Shown here: positions 34,233 to 44,189 of the stretch, in pieces
Layout of the letters: the number at the start of each line of letters is the position of its first letter
Numbering within the stretch: position 1 is the first letter of the stretch
Assembly (NCBI GenBank): GCA_021186555.1
Contig: JAJKFL010000330.1
Coordinates: forward strand, 30,792,944 to 30,856,943
Source: Reticulitermes speratus
Lineage: Eukaryota; Arthropoda; Insecta; Blattodea; Rhinotermitidae
Direction of reading: 5' to 3'
DNA length: 64,000 bases
Notes under the pieces: generated by a model
Database searches by the model: none
Told to the model about the DNA's origin: nothing
What the model saw: the letters and a program-made list of their open reading frames with translations, nothing else
Translations under genes and position numbers: made by a program

Positions 34233-34873
34233 GGATCTAATTGTGATGCAGATAATGCAGATGCAATATTATCCATTTCCCTAGCAGAATTTCGTATCCG
34301 GTTGACCTTTCATAGCGGTTGCAATATTATTCACATAGAATATAGAATTATAGATGCAAGCAAACAAAGGGCTTATCGACGTATTTTGAAGCCGCTCTCA
34401 CCTAAACCCTCAATCAATCTAACAGTCACGTTATCTGTTGGCTTGGCACTGACTTTCTGTCCGTGAAGGAAGGGGAATCTAAATTGTTAGTGGCGTACCA
34501 GACTTGTGAGATGCGCAAATATAACTTGCTTTAGAGACATCGATATCCTGACGTAGTCAGAGCATAGACAGCGACTCATATTTGAGTTTGTAATTAGCGA
34601 TAATGCTGTAATTAACATTAGGATTAAAATTTTGGTAGGCTCTGTAACACTTAAAACGGATTCAGTTAATTCTGAGCTGACAAAAATTGATTTCGTTCAG
34701 CAGAATTCTTGAGCAGGTGAGCCAGTAAGCTGATCAGGAAATAATACGTCTGTTACGGGACCCGAAATTTCACTGCCATACTCGCAAAAGTCTGTCCTTA
34801 GCCCTGTACTGAGCAAGATGACTTTATTACATATTGTCATAACCTAAGTATTACAGGTTTATTTTTTAATATT
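34233..34873. other. No gene seen
   Basis: Frame 34143-34466 begins in the family-P element and shows no domain. Confidence 0.5.
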
Positions 34874-35150
34874 TTTTTACTGAAGGCCCCGCAGCAGATG
34901 CTACGGACGCACCGCAGCCTTAAGGCTTATTGTGCAACCCTGTGATGAAGATGATGAAGTTTTATCTGCTTCTCCATTTTAACAGAGCACCGGTGGAATG
35001 AAATTGACAGGGTAAAACCGAAGTACTCGGAGAAAAACCTGTCCCAGTGCCACTTTGTCCACCACAAATCCCACATGGAACGACCCGGGATAGAGCCCGG
35101 GCCTCCGCGGTGAGAGTCCGGCGACTAACCGCCTGAGCCATGGCACGGCC
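34874..35150 (-). mobile_element. SINE family A, full-length, minus strand
   Basis: Reverse complement of the 1.55-kb copy: T-rich tail at the left, 'gccccgcagcagatgctacg', 'cctgtcccagtgccactttg', and the head 'gcgactaaccgcctgagcca' at the right. TTTTTAATATT and TTCTTAATATT outside the ends may be the TSD. Confidence 0.9.
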
Positions 35151-35689
35151 CATTCTTAATATTACCCTCATATTTATGCCACCGTTTATCAAGTACTCAC
35201 TTTCCTTCAGGATCTCTAGAAAAAACATTTTGCATATATTTTTCTTTCTTTTCAAGCAAAAGGATACATTAGCAACATATATCACTTTCCTTGATTTTAT
35301 ATTCCTGAAAATAAAATTTGAGTAAACCTCTCTCAGTTTCCTATGTTAAAGATATGTTTCTTTTTACCCACGTGTGTCGTATTTCTATTCTATAAATGCC
35401 TAGAAATCGGCTGAAAAAAAAAAGAGATTTTCATTTTTCTTAGAATTTTCAGGACTATTAAAATTTCGAACTTAAAGCAAAATTACCTTTCCCTTTCTAA
35501 AGCTTTGCATTTGTTTCAGTTTTAAAAATTTTCTAGCTGGCTATACAATTGTGCATAATAGTCTCTTCCTCCTGTTTCGTACATAATTCTTTGTCTATTC
35601 TTACCTTATAATATTCTTGCAATTCTGTCATAACTCTTCAAATTGAGAAAATTTAAAAAAAAAAGCAAAGAAACAGGGAAGTTAAATCA
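35151..35689. other. No gene seen
   Basis: AT-rich, several short homopolymers; nothing recognised. Confidence 0.5.
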
Positions 35690-35929
35690 AATCTTTTTTT
35701 TTTTCGGTGAAGGGCCCCGCAGCAGATGCTACTGATGCACCGCAGCCTTAAGGCTTCTTGTGCAACCCTGTGATGAAGATGAAAGATGATCAGTTTTTTT
35801 TTTCACTTTTACAAGTAATGGAGCACCGGTGGAATGAAATTGACAGGGGAAAACCGAAGTACTCGGGGGAAAAACCTGTCCCAGTGCCACTTTGTCCACC
35901 ACAAATCCCACATGGACTGACCCAGGAAA
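35690..35929 (-). mobile_element. SINE family A, 5'-truncated, minus strand
   Basis: Same body as the copy 800 bp upstream ('gccccgcagcagatgctact', 'gtcccagtgccactttgtcc') but stops at 'catggactgacccagg', before the tRNA-like head. Two same-strand A copies lie close together. Confidence 0.88.
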
Positions 35930-36599
35930 TCAAAGATCTTAGCATTCAACCCGGCAATAAATACGCTGATCCACTGTGCTTTAAATTGTTGATTTATTTT
36001 GCATGGGAACTCAGCACAATCACAAGAACAGAGTTACGTATTCTTATTGACAGAAAGAAACATAATATATATATAATATACATATATATTGAATAATAGA
36101 AAATAAAAGTGTACATTTGTAGGATAAAACCAAAATAACCGGTGGAAATTTTTTCGGGTGCGCCGCGCTGAACGAGTTCTCAGTCAGAAGAGCTGCACTG
36201 CAAACTTCTTCCCACTACCTGTAGAGCACACCTATCAAGTTGACTGATATTAATCCACTGTGAATTCCTTCCGCCACACGTAGGAGAAGTTCAGGAGTGA
36301 AATGAAACTGCCGGAAATTACAAAATATCGATTCGAACATCTGTACCTCCCTTTTCAAGACAAATGCATCTACCTAAAGTATCTCTTGGATGCTCTACAT
36401 TTCTATATATATCAAAAGTGTAGCGTCGAGCTTTTTATTACTGGAAAGTATTAACCTCACCTTTCACATACCACACGACTAGTCATATAGGGACATGATC
36501 CACAATGAATCGAATACTATTGATAGAAGTTTGTATACGCAAAGGAATACTGCCACACGTATCAAGAATGTATAATTTTAACATAATTTTGTATTTTTA
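35930..36599. other. No gene seen
   Basis: Nothing recognised; short TA run near 36066-36090. Confidence 0.5.
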
Positions 36600-36610
36600 C
36601 ATGTTTTATA

Positions 36611-36922
36611 CGGGTCACGCGGTGGCGCAGTTGGTTGAGGCACTAAGATACAAGCCGGCAGGTTGCGGGTTCGATTCCCGATGGTGTCATTGGAATTTTT
36701 CATTGACATAATCCTTCCGGCCGCACTACGGCCCCTGGGGTCGACTCAGCCTCTTACATAAATGAGTACCAGGAATATTTCCTGGATGATAAAGGCGGCC
36801 GGTGTGTAGGGCTGACAACCTTACCACCTTCATGTGCCGATTGTCTAGAAATCTGGGAACCTCAACCTCCTGGAATCCTCCTAGGGGCCTGTACAGGCCT
36901 GTAATGGGATTGCTTTACCTTT
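36611..36922 (+). mobile_element. SINE family E, full-length with TSD
   Basis: Head CACGCGGTGGCGCAGTTGGT, B box GGGTTCGATTCCCGA, the E body and TTTACC tail. CATGTTTTATA (36600-36610) and CATGTTATATA (36923-36933) form an 11-bp TSD with one mismatch. It abuts the left end of the family-H element that follows. Confidence 0.92.
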
Positions 36923-36933
36923 ACCATGTTATA

Positions 36934-37230
36934 TACCAACTGTCAAAATAGTATGATGTACATATAGCATTGTTGTAATGTATTACAGACTATGTACAGA
37001 CTATGTACTATATATGTCACCATCCTGCAAACTGAACTTTACTGCGAAATGCTATATATACAAATATTACGATTTTAATCTATTATATTTTTTAGCTAGT
37101 TTTAAAATTTCGTGTAAAAACTTCCTGAATTTGGCACAGCAGTGCCGAAACATGTTGGAGTGATAAAAGACTAGACTATTATGTATGTTGTTATGTGCAT
37201 CTCGTTGGTTTAGTGAAACAAAACAGGCGA
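36934..37230 (+). mobile_element. Family-H element with hammerhead-like core
   Basis: The left end carries ACCAACT (36935-36941). The interior holds the hammerhead-like motif at 37120-37161, and the right side holds GTGCATCTCGTTGGTTTAGT near 37177, the mirrored family motif. The arms are diverged, so this is an older copy. The right boundary is uncertain. Confidence 0.55.
37120..37161 (+). ncRNA. Hammerhead-like motif with stems I-III, mutated core
   Basis: ACTTC (37120-37124) pairs with GGAGT (37157-37161) as stem I with one G-U. CTGAATT replaces CUGANGA, followed by one extra T. GGCAC/GTGCC (37133-37137, 37142-37146) is a perfect stem II, then GAAACATGT with a 2-bp stem III, and U at the cleavage position. 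All three helices are kept, but loss of G8 and A9 of the core should abolish catalysis. Confidence 0.5.
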
Positions 37231-37699
37231 TGGAAGTTTGTGGACACGAATAATTATAATATAATAATAAAACTTTATTAACTACAACAGCAAATACAGC
37301 AATGGAGATATACATCATTATTGAATTGTTGTACCTTTAACCAACATCCAGGAACAATTTGAAACAGGGCACGGTCCTGACCGTCATGTAATAGGCACAT
37401 ATAATTGTAATTGTAGACGAATAATTAAAACCTATGTGGGTTTGTTATAAAGTTTTTCGTTCACCGTGTAGTTAAAATATAAGCTTTATATTATTACGTC
37501 GCTACTTACGTTCGACTTACGTCAACAATCCAGCCTATGCAATACAGGCTGAGGAGTAAATTTGTGTCCACTTTCGAGCACTATTTCACTTACTCTAAAG
37601 ATGTTAAATTGGATAGGCTCCCCTGACACGTATCAGCTAATTCTACTGGCGTAGCCCCTAATTTAGTGACACTGAGAGTAAGAATTTTAAAATGATTTA
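37231..37699. other. No gene seen
   Basis: Nothing recognised; 'cgttcaccgtgtag' near 37459 recalls the family-H end motif. Confidence 0.45.
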
Positions 37700-37783
37700 C
37701 TCCGTGCATTTTGAATCAATATTTTTCGCTCAATATACCAACTAAATGCACTTACACTGCATATATATGACGTATTCATTTAA

Positions 37784-37821
37784 CTGCGATCTATTTCACC
37801 ATTACAGTGCCATCTTCGCAG
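37784..37821 (-). ncRNA. Hammerhead-like motif, degraded, minus strand
   Basis: On the minus strand, CTGCGA and TCGCAG (a perfect 6-bp outer stem) enclose AGATGGCACTGTAATGGTGA followed by AATAGA. GAAGAT-G and the GTGAAAT block keep the family layout. The core is too altered for a functional call. Confidence 0.35.
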
Positions 37822-38036
37822 AGTTCATAGGAAGCTTAAAACCATGTATAGTGAAATGGACTATATTTATGAAATTCACAACTTTCTATGACCTATGCAG
37901 CCAAAACCAATTTTGATATGGATAAAATATATCAATCCCGTATTGTAAAATGGATATATACTCGTATGTATAAGTCATATAGTGAAACATTTAAATGTAA
38001 AATGTAAAATTATGTTAAGTACAAAATATAATTGCC

Positions 38037-38320
38037 GATCCCAGTGGCCGAGCGGTCTAAGACGTGGGTCTTCGGCCGCTCGCTTGCTAGGATCGTGGGT
38101 TCGAATCCCACCGGAGGCATGGATGTTTGTCTCTTGTGAGTGTTGTGTGTTGTTGTCAGGTAGAGGCCTCTGCGACGAGCCGATCCCTCGTCCAGAGGAG
38201 TCCTACCGACTGTGGTGTGTCTCTCAGTGTGATCAAAATAAATTACAACCTCGACACTGAAACGTGAAACCGGAGTAGGTAGAAGAGGACGACTAATAAA
38301 AAAATAATAAAATAAAATAT
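38037..38320 (+). mobile_element. SINE family D, full-length with TSD
   Basis: Head GCCGATCCCAGTGGCCGAGC with GGTCTAAGACG and B box GGTTCGAATCCCAC; the body ends in 'gagtaggtagaagaggacga' and an A/T-rich tail. AAAATATAATT flanks it (about 38023-38033 and 38316-38326), an 11-bp TSD. Inserted inside the family-H dimer, so younger than it. Confidence 0.9.
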
Positions 38321-38567
38321 AATTACAGACAGTATAATTTATATATGTCCACAGTAAAATATAAAATTTACATGTTTTATCCGTATCAAATTTGGTATTG
38401 ACTACAGATTTCATAAAATGTTGTAAATTTTATACATGTAGTCCCTTTTACTGTATATGATTTTAATCTTGGTATGTACTGGCATTGTCTTGTGGCAATA
38501 TGTCGGAGTGAAATACCTATATATCATATATATAACGTAAGTGCATTTAGTAGGTACAATAAACGAA

Positions 38568-39304
38568 AATACTGGGGAAAGATTTTCTTGTACATTCCTT
38601 ACTTAGCACTGAAGAAATATCTCCAAAAATATACACACAAACTGGATAACCAATATAATATAATTTAAAAATGACGTCTGTGGCAGTATTTAAAATATTT
38701 CCTCTCCAAATATTTCCAAAAAAACTAAAGATCAAGTTATTTCCCTATTACTATGCAGCTAACCCTTCAACGACGCTGAGTTTGAAATTCCAAATACTGC
38801 CCGACGGAGCGGTTTCAAATATATAGTGCTCTTAAATGCATTCATGAGAGTACGGTGCACCGAGAATTAAAGATCCGTATAGTGCACCGAGGCCGGCATT
38901 AAACAGATAAAAGCTGTCAATATAACAATTATGAACAGCAGTTTGCAGCTAGGTTAACTTCAAAGACGTCGTTAAATAAGTTTTGAACATATGGATTGGA
39001 TTCATCTGGCTCAAAGTGGGGTCCTATGGCGAGATATTATGAACACTATGATGAACTTTCGTGTTCCGTAATAGGGTGGTATTCCTTTATTTCTCTGCTT
39101 TCCAGTAAGTTCTCCGCTTTATGACCTTTACACACTTCGCGTTCAAATAATAAAAAAAAACAGAATTTTGCACCAAAGCAGCTCTCAGAGAACGAATATG
39201 GGGGCGGACTCTGTTTATTGGAGACAGAGAAGTGTTTTATTTGACGGCGCTGTCCATTGATAAGGTTACAGGGTGTGGGCGATAGATAAAATAGAGGAAT
39301 AATA
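38568..39304. other. No gene seen
   Basis: Nothing recognised. Confidence 0.5.
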
Positions 39305-39435
39305 CTGACAGAGGAAAGTATTCAGGGAACAAATCTGTCCCAGTAACACGTTGTCCAACAGAAATCCTAAATGGAATGGTCTGTCGTCGAATTTGGGTCT
39401 CCGCGTTGACAGCCCGGTCACTAACAGCCCGAGGA
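39305..39435 (-). mobile_element. SINE family A, old copy, minus strand
   Basis: 'aatctgtcccagtaacacgt', 'tgtccaacagaaatcctaaa', then 'gtctccgcgttgacagcccg' and 'tcactaacagcccga' follow the A order with many substitutions. The 3' part is missing. Confidence 0.55.
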
Positions 39436-39582
39436 GTATTTTCTTGCAATAAAGGCTACTTACCATAAGCTGTGACACAATAGAAGTTATAAATGGCAGG
39501 ATGTCTATCTCCTTGCCCGCTATGCGTCCTTAGGGCGTCAAACCTAAGTACATGACTGACTAGCCAAGAATTTCCCCGCGTT

Positions 39583-40023
39583 TTATGAAACCCGAAGGTT
39601 CATTACCGCATTCACAAGAGCCCACCACCTGTCCCTATCCTGAGCCATATCAATCCAGGCCACACCATCCCATCCCACTTCTTGATACATTTTAATACTA
39701 TCCTCCCATCTATGCCTGGGTCTTCTAATTGGTCTCCTTCCCTCAGGTCTCCCCACCAAAATCTTGTATGCACCTCTCCCCTCCCCCAAACATGCTACAT
39801 GCCCCGCCCACCTCGTTCTTCTTGATTTGATTACCCGAGTAATATTTGGTGATGAGTACAGATCATTAAGTTTCTCCTTATGTAGTCTTCTCCACTCCCC
39901 CGTTATCTCGTCCCTCTTAGGCCCAAATATCCTCCTCAGCACCCTATTCTCGAAAACTCTCAACCTATTTTTCTCCCTCAGTGTGAGAGACCAAGTTTCG
40001 CACCCATACAAAACAACAGGCAA
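39583..40023 (-). pseudogene. LINE reverse-transcriptase polyprotein, C-terminal 146 codons
   Basis: An intact open frame from MPVVLYGCETWSLTLREKNR through [57 protein letters not shown] and [20 protein letters not shown] to the stop. This is the conserved end of insect non-LTR retrotransposon ORF2, after the polymerase active-site domain. Endonuclease and catalytic polymerase regions are absent, so it is a 5'-truncated insertion ending near 40030 and makes no active enzyme. The open frame suggests a fairly recent insertion. Clade not assignable from this fragment. Confidence 0.88.
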
Positions 40024-40035
40024 AATTATTGACTG

Positions 40036-40430
40036 ACTAATATACTCACATTAATGTATAATTGTATACAGCTTAAATTTGTTCACGTTCGTTGTTTTGG
40101 TTTTCAATATTTAATTCTCTTCTCCGTGGACGTCTGTGAAATCTTTCGAAGCCTATTCACATGCTGCAGTGTGTTATGTTAAAAATTTATGATATTTGGA
40201 TACCTTGACAAGAAATGTCGCCGAATCTACAACACGAAGAACTGTAAAATGTCAAGTCCTCATGCAATGTGAGGAGAAGATATAATGAAGATAGCATGAG
40301 AGTTCTTATTACTGTGTTAAATAACACATATGAAAATGGAGTAGAAAACCTTACAATATCAAACAATGGGAGGGACTATAACATAACTGATCTCAGAACA
40401 CTTTGCATGTAGGAATGCGTAACAGATTAC
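40036..40430. other. No gene seen
   Basis: Nothing recognised. Confidence 0.5.
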
Positions 40431-40650
40431 ACCTTATCGGCCCAATGTCGAGTTAAACTCGACAACACTTTCCGGTGTACCAAGACAAATGTCGAGCTCA
40501 AATCGACACGTTATTTTACAGTGTTTTATGTTGATTTTCCACCTTATCGGCCCAATGTCGAGTTAAACTCGACAACACTTTCCGGTGTACCAAGACAAAT
40601 GTCGAGCTCAAATCGACACGTTATTTTACAGTGTTTTACGTTAATTTTCC
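40431..40650 (+). repeat. 110-bp tandem duplication with TCGA palindromes
   Basis: Two adjacent copies (start 40431 and 40541) that I see differing at only two sites near their 3' ends. Each holds TGTCGAGTTAAACTCGACA (a 19-base palindrome with one central base) and TGTCGAGCTCAAATCGACA (TGTCGA and TCGACA ends). Near-identity implies a recent duplication. The frame 40521-40769 is a by-product. Confidence 0.93.
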
Positions 40651-41078
40651 TTAAGCTGCTGTTACCTAGCGGCCGCTTTAGAACTTTGAATACTAGAGAT
40701 TTATCTGGAAAATTAATTTTTACCAGACTGTTGGAATTCACAAGAATAATTTGGACTGCAAATGGTTAAACGTACTAATACCTTATCGTCAAGTAAATAC
40801 GTTAACGCCAATAGAAGGCTGGATATTGAAGTTTGGTTATGAAAGAAAGTGACGGAACAACAAAAGTACTCACCCCTTGGAAAGGGATGTGGTTGTTGCG
40901 CATATTTATATCGTCTGCGATAAGACGCCGTGTAGAATGATAATCATTAAAGTTTTGGACGATCTTCCTGCATCCATATTGAGGATAGTCCTCTTATTTG
41001 ACTGCCCAGAAGATATGACACCGTGTAGATTTGTTCATTGTTAACCAACATTTCAGTGAGTATATCTACCTCAATTTT
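40651..41078. other. No gene seen
   Basis: Nothing recognised. Confidence 0.5.
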
Positions 41079-41420
41079 TAGGCGCCTTCGCAGAATCGGA
41101 AAAAGCGCCTATTACCTTCTTCATGTCCGTCCTTCTGTCTGTCTGTCTGCCTGACTATCCATCCGTCCCCTTGTATCAGCGCGGTTTCTGCTGGAAGGAT
41201 TTACGTGAAATTTGGTATTGAGAAACTAATATCTCACTACCAACTAAACGCACATTCTTTTAAAAAACCTTATATTGTTTTTTTTAATGTGCATTTAGTT
41301 GGTAGTGAAATATTAGTTAGTGAAAATTCACGGTGAACCTAGAATAAAATTGGTATTGAGAATTTTTATGAAAATCTGTCGAGAGAATCTTACTATGATT
41401 TCCTTTATTTTGCATTAATT
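41079..41420 (-). repeat. Repeat G, 3' part, minus strand, interrupted
   Basis: 41079-41224 and 41363-41420 read together as the reverse complement of the G 3' region: 'aggcgccttcgcag', 'cttcatgtccgtccttctgt', 'ctggaaggatttacgtgaaa', then 'tttttatgaaaatctgtcga'. The interruption is the 125-bp family-H insertion. Confidence 0.75.
41225..41349. mobile_element. Short family-H inverted dimer with 13-bp TSD
   Basis: Arms of 32 bp (ACTAATATCTCACTACCAAC... and mirror, two mismatches) around an AT-rich centre. The right side alone continues through TTCACGGTGAACCTAGAATA, the family tail. TTGGTATTGAGAA at 41212-41224 and 41350-41362 is a perfect 13-bp TSD. The host is repeat G, so the empty site is known from other G copies, which makes this a clean insertion. 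Confidence 0.88.
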
Positions 41421-42043
41421 ATTACTTCCAATTTGTGCCAAGTTCTACCTTCATTTGATGCGAAGTATAGGTTTATAGCCCTCATTGCTTGAAATAACTT
41501 CTTTATTGTTTCGCAATATTAACACCATAATTATTGGCGAAGTGTTGTATTTATTTTGTAGTGAATATTATATTCCTTTGATTTTAAATGTCATCGTTAG
41601 TTGGTACGAAATAGTACCTTCATTTTCTGCGAATTAATTATCTGGTTTACTGTGTGGTAATATCATTCACAGATGTTCGTTTCGTTCCCGAAATATGCTC
41701 GTTGAATCGCTACACAGGGAAGTTGACAGAGACCGGAGCAGAGATTAATTTTAGTCTGTCCAAAACACATTACACTTAATTACAGTAGTAATAATCATAA
41801 TAATATCAACGATCTACTGTTAGGCATTTAAACTGTTCAGACAGGTAATGAAATCAGCGTTTTACTAACCAAGCAAGCCTTATGTTTGAAAAGTCCTTTA
41901 AAATTATCTTTACGTGAAAAGGGATGCTACAACGACCTACATAAAGATTATATTTTGTCGGTAAAGATAGGGATCATGACACCGACCGAGACAAAGATGC
42001 CTCTCGACTGCTTCGTAAGAACAGATTGTTTCCGAAAATCACT
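41421..42043. other. No gene seen
   Basis: Nothing recognised. Confidence 0.5.
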
Positions 42044-42052
42044 GCCAACTGG

Positions 42053-42316
42053 TTTTTTTTTTCAATGACTTGACAGCCCCTTGGGGGCCTAGGCCGCCTC
42101 ATTTTTCGAGGCTTCACGATCACACACTTTAGACACATCACACTCTGTAGGATTCCTCTGGATAAGGGACCAGCCCGACGCAGAGACCTCTACCTGACAA
42201 CACACAACACTCACAAGAGACAGACATCCATGCCCTAGGCGGGATTCAAACCCGCAATCCCAGTAAGCGAGCGGCCGTAGACCCACGCCTTAGTCCGCGC
42301 GGCCACTGGGATCGGC
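42053..42316 (-). mobile_element. SINE family D, full-length, minus strand, with TSD
   Basis: T-run tail at 42053, body, and tRNA-Leu-like head ending 'ccgcgcggccactgggatcggc'. GCCAACTGG at 42044-42052 and 42317-42325 is the TSD. Confidence 0.92.
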
Positions 42317-42325
42317 GCCAACTGG

Positions 42326-42889
42326 GTTACATAGACGTAACTACAGAAATGACCTAAATGGGGGACAGAATCAGAAGAGAATTTCAACCCTCAGCCTTTT
42401 GTATACAAACAATTCCACGAATGTTTTAAAACTTTCAAGTGTCTTTCCAGAATATTTCAATTTAGTAGAATCACACAGCAAGATTTGGTTGTATAAATTT
42501 TTTCCCCTTTTCACGTTGGGAAGAATTCAGAAGTCACTCCTTCACAATATTCCTCATAATATTACTGAAATAAATATACAAAATATGGATAAAATTATGG
42601 AGTATAGAAAGTCTTTTAGTGCTGTAATTTGGAATATAAGTAAAAATAAATATGACTACAAATCGTAGGCAATATATCTGATGTGTTGAGGCACACGTCT
42701 GCCTTGTTCTTCTAAAGCACTGTGTTTTTTAATATGACATCGTGATTTCTAGTCAAGAGACAGTCTGTACTTCTATACGAAGCTCAGTAAATCTGTCACA
42801 CGCTGCATACTTCCATTGAAGAGGAAAAAACAAATAAGACTTCCTGTTTATAATATTCCTGTTGTGGTCTGACTGGAAATTACTATAAT
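42326..42889. other. No gene seen
   Basis: Frame 42399-42668 (89 codons) is AT-rich and featureless. Confidence 0.5.
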
Positions 42890-43021
42890 ATGCTATTGAT
42901 GTACTTTATTATGTAATCACCGTGCATCTTTTCACAGTCACTATTTACATACACCAACTGGATGCAACTTTATTTTTAAAAAAAAACTGTATAGTTTTTT
43001 AAAACATATTTAAAAACTTTT

Positions 43022-43072
43022 TAAAACCCGACATATGTTTCGGCTCTTATAGAGCCATCTTCAGGGGTTTTA
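43022..43072 (-). ncRNA. Hammerhead ribozyme-like motif, left arm, minus strand
   Basis: Exact mirror of the motif at 43295-43345, read on the minus strand: TAAAACCC, CTGAAGA, T, GGCTC, loop TATAA, GAGCC, GAA, ACATATGT, C, GGGTTTTA. Each helix is intact. It lies in the opposite arm, so a transcript of either strand contains one sense and one antisense copy. Confidence 0.65.
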
Positions 43073-43294
43073 TTGTCGTTAAAACTGCATATATTAAAAC
43101 GTCTTTTTCATTGGTTCACTTTTAGATACTGATTTTTACGTTGATGTATTGTGGCTGTAGTTGTTCTGCTTTACAAACCTTATTAAACCAAATCGACGCG
43201 TTGGTCCTTTGCAGTTTTTCTTTGATGTTCCTGTAATTGCGTATCAATGAACCAATGAAAAAAGACGTTTTAATATATGCAGTTTTAACGACAA

Positions 43295-43345
43295 TAAAAC
43301 CCCTGAAGATGGCTCTATAAGAGCCGAAACATATGTCGGGTTTTA
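43295..43345 (+). ncRNA. Hammerhead ribozyme-like motif, right arm
   Basis: Stem I TAAAACCC (43295-43302) pairs with GGGTTTTA (43338-43345), 8 bp. CTGAAGA (43303-43309) fits CUGANGA. One extra T (43310) precedes stem II GGCTC/GAGCC (43311-43315, 43321-43325; loop TATAA). GAA (43326-43328) is followed by stem III ACA/TGT (43329-43331, 43334-43336) with a 2-base loop, and C43337 completes a GUC cleavage triplet. This is the type I layout with the very short stem III known from Penelope-like and retrozyme hammerheads. The unpaired U is the one departure. Activity is not proven. Confidence 0.7.
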
Positions 43346-43438
43346 AAAAGTTTTTAAATATGTTTTAAAAAACTATACAGTTTTTTTAAATAATGTTGCA
43401 TCCAGTTCGTGTATGTAAATAGTAATGCTATTGATGTA

Positions 43439-44130
43439 TGTAGCCTGTGTTTCAAAAGACAGAAATCCAAACCTGTATTATGTGCTCAGGTTATAACCAT
43501 TGAAAAGTTTTGCTTTCCCCGAGACGATCGATAGATCATAGCTCCCAAGATGTTAGCGTGCATTTGTTTCATCATAACGACCATCATGACATTCACTTAC
43601 CCAATCTTTACGTTCTGCAATGGACTAGTCCAAGACTGCGATAAAAATAGTCATCCCCATGCAAATCTTGTTCGTGGTGTCAGGTAATAACTTCTAGAAG
43701 AAGCGTCAGAGCCAAGAAAAGGACAGAACATATATTTTCTTCAGTATCTCTATAGACTTAAATATATCCAATCCAAATAAGAAATAATTCTTCTCTTATC
43801 CTGTGAATTTATATAGTAAATTGAGAGATTTGTAATTTATACCAGCAAAGATCTCCTGGAAATATAAAAGCAAATTTGCAGGAATTTTTCTCTGCCATCC
43901 ACTCATACATTACAACTCTTGGGGGGGGGGGAATTTTAAATTAAATATTACAGTATATGAGGGCCATGAAGACAACTGGAAAGACAGTCAAATGTCTGCG
44001 AGGTACAGAACTTTTTTATAAGAGTAATGTGTAGTAAACAATGGTAAAATTTTCCTCCCAAAAAATCCGAATTAATATGCCTACAGTGTTTTCAACTGTT
44101 TCTGATCTCTCGAAAAGTTTTGGAATTAAG
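43439..44130. other. No gene; poly(G) tract
   Basis: An 11-base G run at 43921-43931. Nothing else recognised. Confidence 0.5.
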
Positions 44131-44137
44131 GTGGATT

Positions 44138-44189
44138 TATATTTCAGGGATGAGGATGACCTGCGAAGGTCGAAATATGTCGGAGTATA
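44138..44189 (+). ncRNA. Hammerhead-like motif with insertion, degraded
   Basis: TATATTTC (44138-44145) pairs with GGAGTATA (44182-44189) allowing G-U pairs. Between them AGGG, ATGAGGA, T, GACCT, GCGA, AGGTC, GAAATATGTC. Stem II is perfect; the first core base is A not C, and four extra bases follow stem I. TAGTGCATTTGTTGGCATTG at 44223 is the family-H downstream motif, so this is an H copy. Confidence 0.45.

Larger units (their letters stand above)
37700..38560. mobile_element. Large family-H inverted dimer interrupted by SINE D
   Basis: The left side has TCCGTGCATTTTG and ATACCAACTAAATGCACTTA (about 37735-37754). The right side has AAGTGCATTTAGTAGGTACA near 38539. Inner inverted matches include 'aattttgatatggataaaat' (left) against 'ttttatccgtatcaaatttg' (right, inverted). 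SINE D splits the centre at 38037. TSD of the whole element not found. Confidence 0.65.
42904..43424. mobile_element. Family-H inverted dimer with paired hammerhead motifs, 14-bp TSD
   Basis: The best family-H copy. The left side begins with the single-sided tail ATCACCGTGCATCTTTTCAC, then both sides carry TTTACATACACCAACTGGAT (right side inverted, diverged), an AT-rich block, the hammerhead motif, TTTTATTGTCGTTAAAACTG and CGTCTTTTTCATTGGTTCA. Between the arms lie about 130 single-copy bases (43118-43247). ATGCTATTGATGTA at 42890-42903 and 43425-43438 is a perfect 14-bp TSD. No protein is encoded, so it must use another element's enzymes. Variable 13-14 bp TSDs and a one-sided end argue for target-primed reverse transcription. 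Confidence 0.9.
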
